A DNA stretch of 34,953 nucleotides from Clostridia bacterium. Its GTDB lineage: Bacteria > Bacillota > Clostridia > Oscillospirales > CAG-272. The notes under the pieces are model-generated. The model was not told where the DNA came from and made no database searches. It was given only the letters and a program-made list of their open reading frames with translations. The translations under genes and the position numbers were made by a program. Of the stretch, positions 32,279 to 34,953 are shown in pieces; position 1 is the stretch's first letter, and every line of letters starts with the position of its first letter. The stretch covers positions 1-34,953 of the forward strand of contig JAFTXK010000084.1 of the NCBI GenBank assembly GCA_017461635.1. Reading direction: 5' to 3'.

Positions 32279-32357
32279 ATAATAAATCCTTGTTTCACCG
32301 CAGGGCGGTAAAACTCCCTTTCTTTTAAGATGAATAATTCGCTGATATATCAAAACG

Positions 32358-32711
32358 TCACGAAAGTGGCGGTAGTTCCTTAATCTTTGCCATAACTGCG
32401 CGTGCAAGTCCTTCGTCTCTGATGCCGACTGCGGAAAGCTGCGATCTCTTTCCCACAGCCTCGCTCAGCTCCGCCATGCTTATGGGAAGCCTTATGAGCT
32501 CTGTTTCATAAAACGCGCATTTATCCGTAAGTTTTTTATGTGTATTTTCCGAAGTGTCCGAGCCCTCCAGCACCAGCACGCATTTTTTTGCGCCGTTCAT
32601 TCTGAGGCTCTCGCATATCAGAGGTGTGCCAAAGACCGCTTTGCCTGCCTTTGCGGCAAGTCCTATGGTCATCTTCAGCTTTTGCAGCGGTGAATTCTTT
32701 TCAGCTTTCAA
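32358..32711 (-). CDS. ylxQ: L7Ae-family RNA-binding protein YlxQ (117 aa, TTG start)
   Basis: Small K-turn-type RNA-binding protein of the L7Ae/L30e family, usually found between ylxR and infB. The family core is visible in [21 protein letters not shown] and [17 protein letters not shown] in parts. The preferred start is TTG at 32709-32711: GAGGAGG lies 9 nt ahead, inside the end of ylxR, and the two genes overlap by 11 nt. The first ATG ([11 protein letters not shown]) would remove about a dozen residues and has no good ribosome site. Confidence 0.88.
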   Translation of the reverse strand: MKAEKNSPLQKLKMTIGLAAKAGKAVFGTPLICESLRMNGAKKCVLVLEGSDTSENTHKKLTDKCAFYETELIRLPISMAELSEAVGKRSQLSAVGIRDEGLARAVMAKIKELPPLS

Positions 32712-32991
32712 GAGAAAGTTCCTCCTCAAGCGCGTTCCAGACCTCGTCCGATATCGCACATTCAAGCATTTTCGAGACCCTTCCCGATTTTCTGATCTTC
32801 TTTAGACAAGCGGCGCTATGACAGATATAAGCTCCTCTGCCCGCCTTTTTGCCCGTGTAATCGAGCTCCACATTGCCCTCGGGAGTTCTCACTATTCTGA
32901 TAAGTTCTTTTTTGGGCTTTTTTATGTTACAACCCATGCATTGGCGCTCGGGTTGCTTCTTTATCTTTGCGCCCTGAAGATTTTCCGCCAA
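32701..32991 (-). CDS. ylxR: YlxR (DUF448) RNA-binding protein (96 aa, TTG start)
   Basis: Small nucleic-acid-binding protein of the DUF448 family, conserved next to nusA. The signature RQCMGC appears near the start, then KKELIRIVRTPEG, and GRGAYICHSAACLKKIRK. Start choice: GGAGGTGA at 32997-33004 would overlap a GTG start at 33000 but sits 5 nt before TTG at 32989-32991, so TTG is preferred. The 3' end overlaps ylxQ. It is the third gene of the rimP-nusA operon. Confidence 0.93.
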   Translation of the reverse strand: MAENLQGAKIKKQPERQCMGCNIKKPKKELIRIVRTPEGNVELDYTGKKAGRGAYICHSAACLKKIRKSGRVSKMLECAISDEVWNALEEELSLES

Positions 32992-33021
32992 AATGCTCAC
33001 CTCCGCTTTCCTTTCGGGAAA

Positions 33022-34047
33022 TTATTCAGCCTTGATATCTATCTTAAAGCCTGTAAGTCTTGCAGCAAGACGTGCGTTCTGACCCTCTTTACCGATAGCG
33101 AGCGAAAGCTGATCGGGAGCTACCGTAACTCGGCAGCTGCGCTCGCCGTCAAGCGTTACCGAGAGAACAGAGGCAGGCGAAAGAGCCGCCTTGATATATT
33201 CCTCGGGAGTTTCGCTATAATTTATGATATCGATCTTCTCTCCGCCCAGCTCATCGACAACAGCCGCGATTCTCATTCCCTTATTACCGATACATGCGCC
33301 TACTGCGTCAACATCCTCGTCTCTCGACCATACCGCTATCTTGGTTCTGGAGCCTGCTTCTCTCGCAACGCCCTTTACCATAACGATACCGTCCTGAATT
33401 TCGGGAACCTCAAGCTCAAACATACGCCTTACCAGACCCGAATGAGAACGGGAAAGAGTTACCAGAGGTCCTCTGCTTTCCTTATTTACTTCTGTTACGA
33501 ATACCTTGATCTTATCGCCTACACGGAGGATCTCGCCGGGGATCTGCTCGCCCTTCAGAAGCACTGCTGTGCTGGTATCGGTATCGATAATGGCATTTCC
33601 GTTATCGGGATCGATCTTGCTGACAGTTGCCGTAATGATCTCCTCGCGCTTATTCTCATAAGCCTCCTGCATAGCTCTTCTTTCAGCCTCGCGGATACCC
33701 TGAATGATAACATTCTTTGCCGCGCCTGCGCTGAGACGGCGGAAGTTCTTGGTCTTAAGCTCGGTTTCGATAACCTTACCGAGAGTATTTCTCTTTGAGA
33801 GTGCCTTTGCATCCTCAAGAGATATCTCCGCAACAGGATTTTCAACTACCTCAACAACCGTCTTCTGCTGATAGACCTTAACGTCCTTCTTTGCAGGGTC
33901 GATAACGACTCTTACATTGACATTATTTCCGTGTTCCTTCTTGTAAGCCGCAACAAGAGCCGCTTCTATCTTTTCAAACATGTACTCCTGGGGGATTCCT
34001 TTTTCCTTCTCGAGGAGCTCGAGAGCGGTGAAAAATTCTGAATTCAT
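33022..34047 (-). CDS. nusA: Transcription termination/antitermination factor NusA (341 aa)
   Basis: RNA-polymerase-binding elongation factor. The order is the N-terminal polymerase-binding domain (residues about 1-120), the S1 domain (ITATVSKID ... ILRVGDKIKVFVTEV), and two KH domains (GACIGNKGMRIAAVVDELGGEKIDII in part, LAIGKEGQNARLAARLTG). It lacks the acidic C-terminal repeats of proteobacterial NusA, as usual in Firmicutes. AAAGGA lies ahead of the ATG. It follows rimP by 36 nt. Confidence 0.97.
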   Translation of the reverse strand: MNSEFFTALELLEKEKGIPQEYMFEKIEAALVAAYKKEHGNNVNVRVVIDPAKKDVKVYQQKTVVEVVENPVAEISLEDAKALSKRNTLGKVIETELKTKNFRRLSAGAAKNVIIQGIREAERRAMQEAYENKREEIITATVSKIDPDNGNAIIDTDTSTAVLLKGEQIPGEILRVGDKIKVFVTEVNKESRGPLVTLSRSHSGLVRRMFELEVPEIQDGIVMVKGVAREAGSRTKIAVWSRDEDVDAVGACIGNKGMRIAAVVDELGGEKIDIINYSETPEEYIKAALSPASVLSVTLDGERSCRVTVAPDQLSLAIGKEGQNARLAARLTGFKIDIKAE

Positions 34048-34083
34048 TTTCGTATCCTTTCAATTATTATATGTTAAAATTTA

Positions 34084-34566
34084 TTAAGCGTCAAAATCAA
34101 AAACGGTGCTTATCTTAGCAACGCTTGCTCTGGGGAAGATCTTTGCATCCTCAGCGCCTCCCATATTCAGAGCAATGTCTCCATTTTCGGTGAGCCCGAG
34201 AAGAACACCGCGATAGAGCTTCGAGCCATCAAGAGGAGCATAAAGCTTGACCTCAACATCCCAGCCCTCGCATGCCTCGATCTGCATATCGTTTTTCAGA
34301 TCTCTCTCGATTCCGGGTGAGCTGACCTCAAGAGTATAAGCATCCTCAATGGGGTCTGCCTCGTCAAGAAGAGGATCAATAGCCCTATGCATCTTTTCGC
34401 AGTCCTCGATATTGATGCCCTCCTCGCTATCGATGGTTATGCGCAGATACCACTGTGCGCCCTCTCTGACATATTCCACATCCCAGATAAAATATCCGAG
34501 ACTTTCCGCAAGAGGTTCGGCAATGGCTCTGACTGCAGTGACCACGTTTCCGCCTTTTTTTGCCAT
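34084..34566 (-). CDS. rimP: Ribosome maturation factor RimP (160 aa)
   Basis: Helps mature the 30S subunit. Family motifs are LGYFIWDVEYVREGAQWYLR in part, IDSEEGINIEDCEKMHRAIDPLLDEAD in part, and YTLEVSSPGIERDL. Length is normal. AAAGGA stands about 12 nt before the ATG, somewhat far but the only site. It is the first gene of the operon, behind the promoter at 34654-34682 and a leader hairpin. Confidence 0.95.
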   Translation of the reverse strand: MAKKGGNVVTAVRAIAEPLAESLGYFIWDVEYVREGAQWYLRITIDSEEGINIEDCEKMHRAIDPLLDEADPIEDAYTLEVSSPGIERDLKNDMQIEACEGWDVEVKLYAPLDGSKLYRGVLLGLTENGDIALNMGGAEDAKIFPRASVAKISTVFDFDA

Positions 34567-34604
34567 ACTTAATTAAAATCCTTTCGAAAAATCCACACAA
34601 TAAA

Positions 34605-34632
34605 TTGAGAGTGGACTTTCGCCCACTCTCAA
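34605..34632 (-). terminator. Leader hairpin/attenuator ahead of rimP
   Basis: TTGAGAGTGG and its complement form a 10-bp stem with an 8-nt loop. On the minus strand TTTATTGTG follows. It stands at about +16 to +43 of the rimP transcript, between promoter and gene, so it acts, if at all, as an attenuator of the rimP-nusA-infB operon. Confidence 0.6.
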
Positions 34633-34653
34633 GGTATCATGTTTACTTTAAAT

Positions 34654-34682
34654 AGTATACCACACTTTTTCCCATTTTGCAA
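34654..34682 (-). promoter_or_regulatory. Promoter of the rimP-nusA-infB operon
   Basis: On the minus strand TTGCAA (34677-34682), 17 nt, TATACT (34654-34659), with a transcript start near 34648. Confidence 0.75.
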
Positions 34683-34760
34683 GGGGTTTTGCTGAATTTT
34701 TTAAATTTTTTTCAAAAAACAAGATTATTATTGATTTCGCATTAAATGATAAACAATAGT

Positions 34761-34804
34761 CAACCTCTAAAAACTCAAAATTTCAATGTTAAACAATAAT
34801 TTAG
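34761..34804. repeat. Dispersed repeat, copy B (degenerate)
   Basis: Positions 34761-34781 match 5066-5086 exactly, and AAACAATAATTTAG (34791-34804) matches 5099-5112. The second arm GAGTTTTTAGAG of copy A is missing here, replaced by CGGATAGTTAG, so this copy is truncated or decayed. Confidence 0.75.
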
Positions 34805-34838
34805 CGGATAGTTAGTTAATACCCTATGAGATCCTTCG

Positions 34839-34953
34839 CCGAGGCTCAGGATGACAGTACTGTACTGTTCGCAATGTTTTCTACGTTAAATCACGGTCAA
34901 CTTAACAGTAGGAAACCAAGTTGGCGATCCCTTATTGTCATCCTGAGCCTCGG
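34839..34953. repeat. MITE-like element with 18-bp terminal inverted repeats, cut by window edge
   Basis: Positions 34839-34856 are the exact reverse complement of 34936-34953 (core GAGGCTCAGGATGACA). Upstream of the left arm, GAGATCCTTCG extends the familiar pattern of small ATCCTGAG/TGACA repeats seen in gut Clostridia (from memory). The element is non-coding, and the right end probably continues past the window. Confidence 0.75.

Noticed and set aside
29534-32311. A 925-residue open frame on the plus strand opposite infB
   Set aside because: It mirrors infB for almost its whole length, has no ribosome site and codes for runs of Leu/Cys/Ser typical of an antisense shadow of a Lys/Glu-rich gene. 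Codon bias in infB leaves this frame without stops.
32818-33798. A 326-residue plus-strand frame opposite nusA/ylxR
   Set aside because: Antisense shadow of two certain genes, with no recognisable domain.
1-34953. CRISPR array, prophage or complete insertion sequence
   Set aside because: No regularly spaced direct repeats, integrase, transposase or phage structural gene was found; the only mobile-like signals are short palindromic elements.

Overview
The window looks like a piece of a low-to-mid GC Firmicutes chromosome, most likely an anaerobic Clostridia member (Oscillospirales-like) from a gut community. This is inferred from three things: consensus AGGAGG ribosome sites with TTGACA-17-TATAAT promoters, a T-box riboswitch, and the combination of BspA-type leucine-rich surface proteins, WG-repeat lipoproteins and a ferredoxin-thioredoxin-reductase-like redox cassette. 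No rRNA, tRNA, CRISPR array or transposase gene was seen. Nearly all genes lie on the minus strand; the exceptions are a GH2 glycosidase at the left edge, a LysR regulator and a short-chain dehydrogenase.

Layout, left to right. (1) 1-1677: 3' part of a GH2 glycoside hydrolase, cut by the window edge. (2) 1715-11212: a WG-repeat lipoprotein, a lipoprotein with a propeller-like C-terminal domain, and a giant 1999-residue secreted LRR protein that ends in a paralogous copy of that domain. Small hairpin/MITE-like repeats lie between the last two. (3) 11213-11719: an AT-rich intergenic region with a promoter, two leader palindromes and a perfect 26-bp inverted repeat. (4) 11720-14880: a TrpXYZ-type ABC transporter operon behind a tryptophan T-box (UGG specifier, UGGC T-box bulge) and a tiny Trp-containing leader ORF, divergent from a LysR regulator (15040-15897). 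(5) 15921-17790: a four-gene thiol-redox operon (FTR-like, TrxA, CcdA, TlpA-like). It could carry reducing power from ferredoxin to the outside of the membrane. (6) 17966-20610: a second WG-repeat lipoprotein and a membrane-anchored surface protein. (7) 20802-22445: a divergent hemolysin-III-like membrane protein and an SDR oxidoreductase. (8) 22689-26382: a 36-residue peptide gene and a second large LRR surface protein. (9) 26742-27812: ATP-dependent phosphofructokinase. (10) 27964-34682: the conserved rimP-nusA-ylxR-ylxQ-infB operon, followed by a Nudix hydrolase and an ArsB/NhaD-type permease where rbfA would usually stand. (11) 34683-34953: intergenic sequence with a second copy of a dispersed repeat and a terminal-inverted-repeat element reaching the window edge.

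The most notable points are these. A propeller-like domain is shared by two adjacent secreted proteins, with a 45-nt block of complete DNA identity. A TACCCATTTGC leader motif sits at the same place downstream of the promoters of both LRR genes. The transporter has stacked tryptophan control signals (T-box plus leader ORF). The redox cassette is self-contained and has a palindrome abutting its -35 box. Gene calls are strong for the housekeeping, redox and transporter genes. The surface-protein functions are unknown, and only their architecture can be described.
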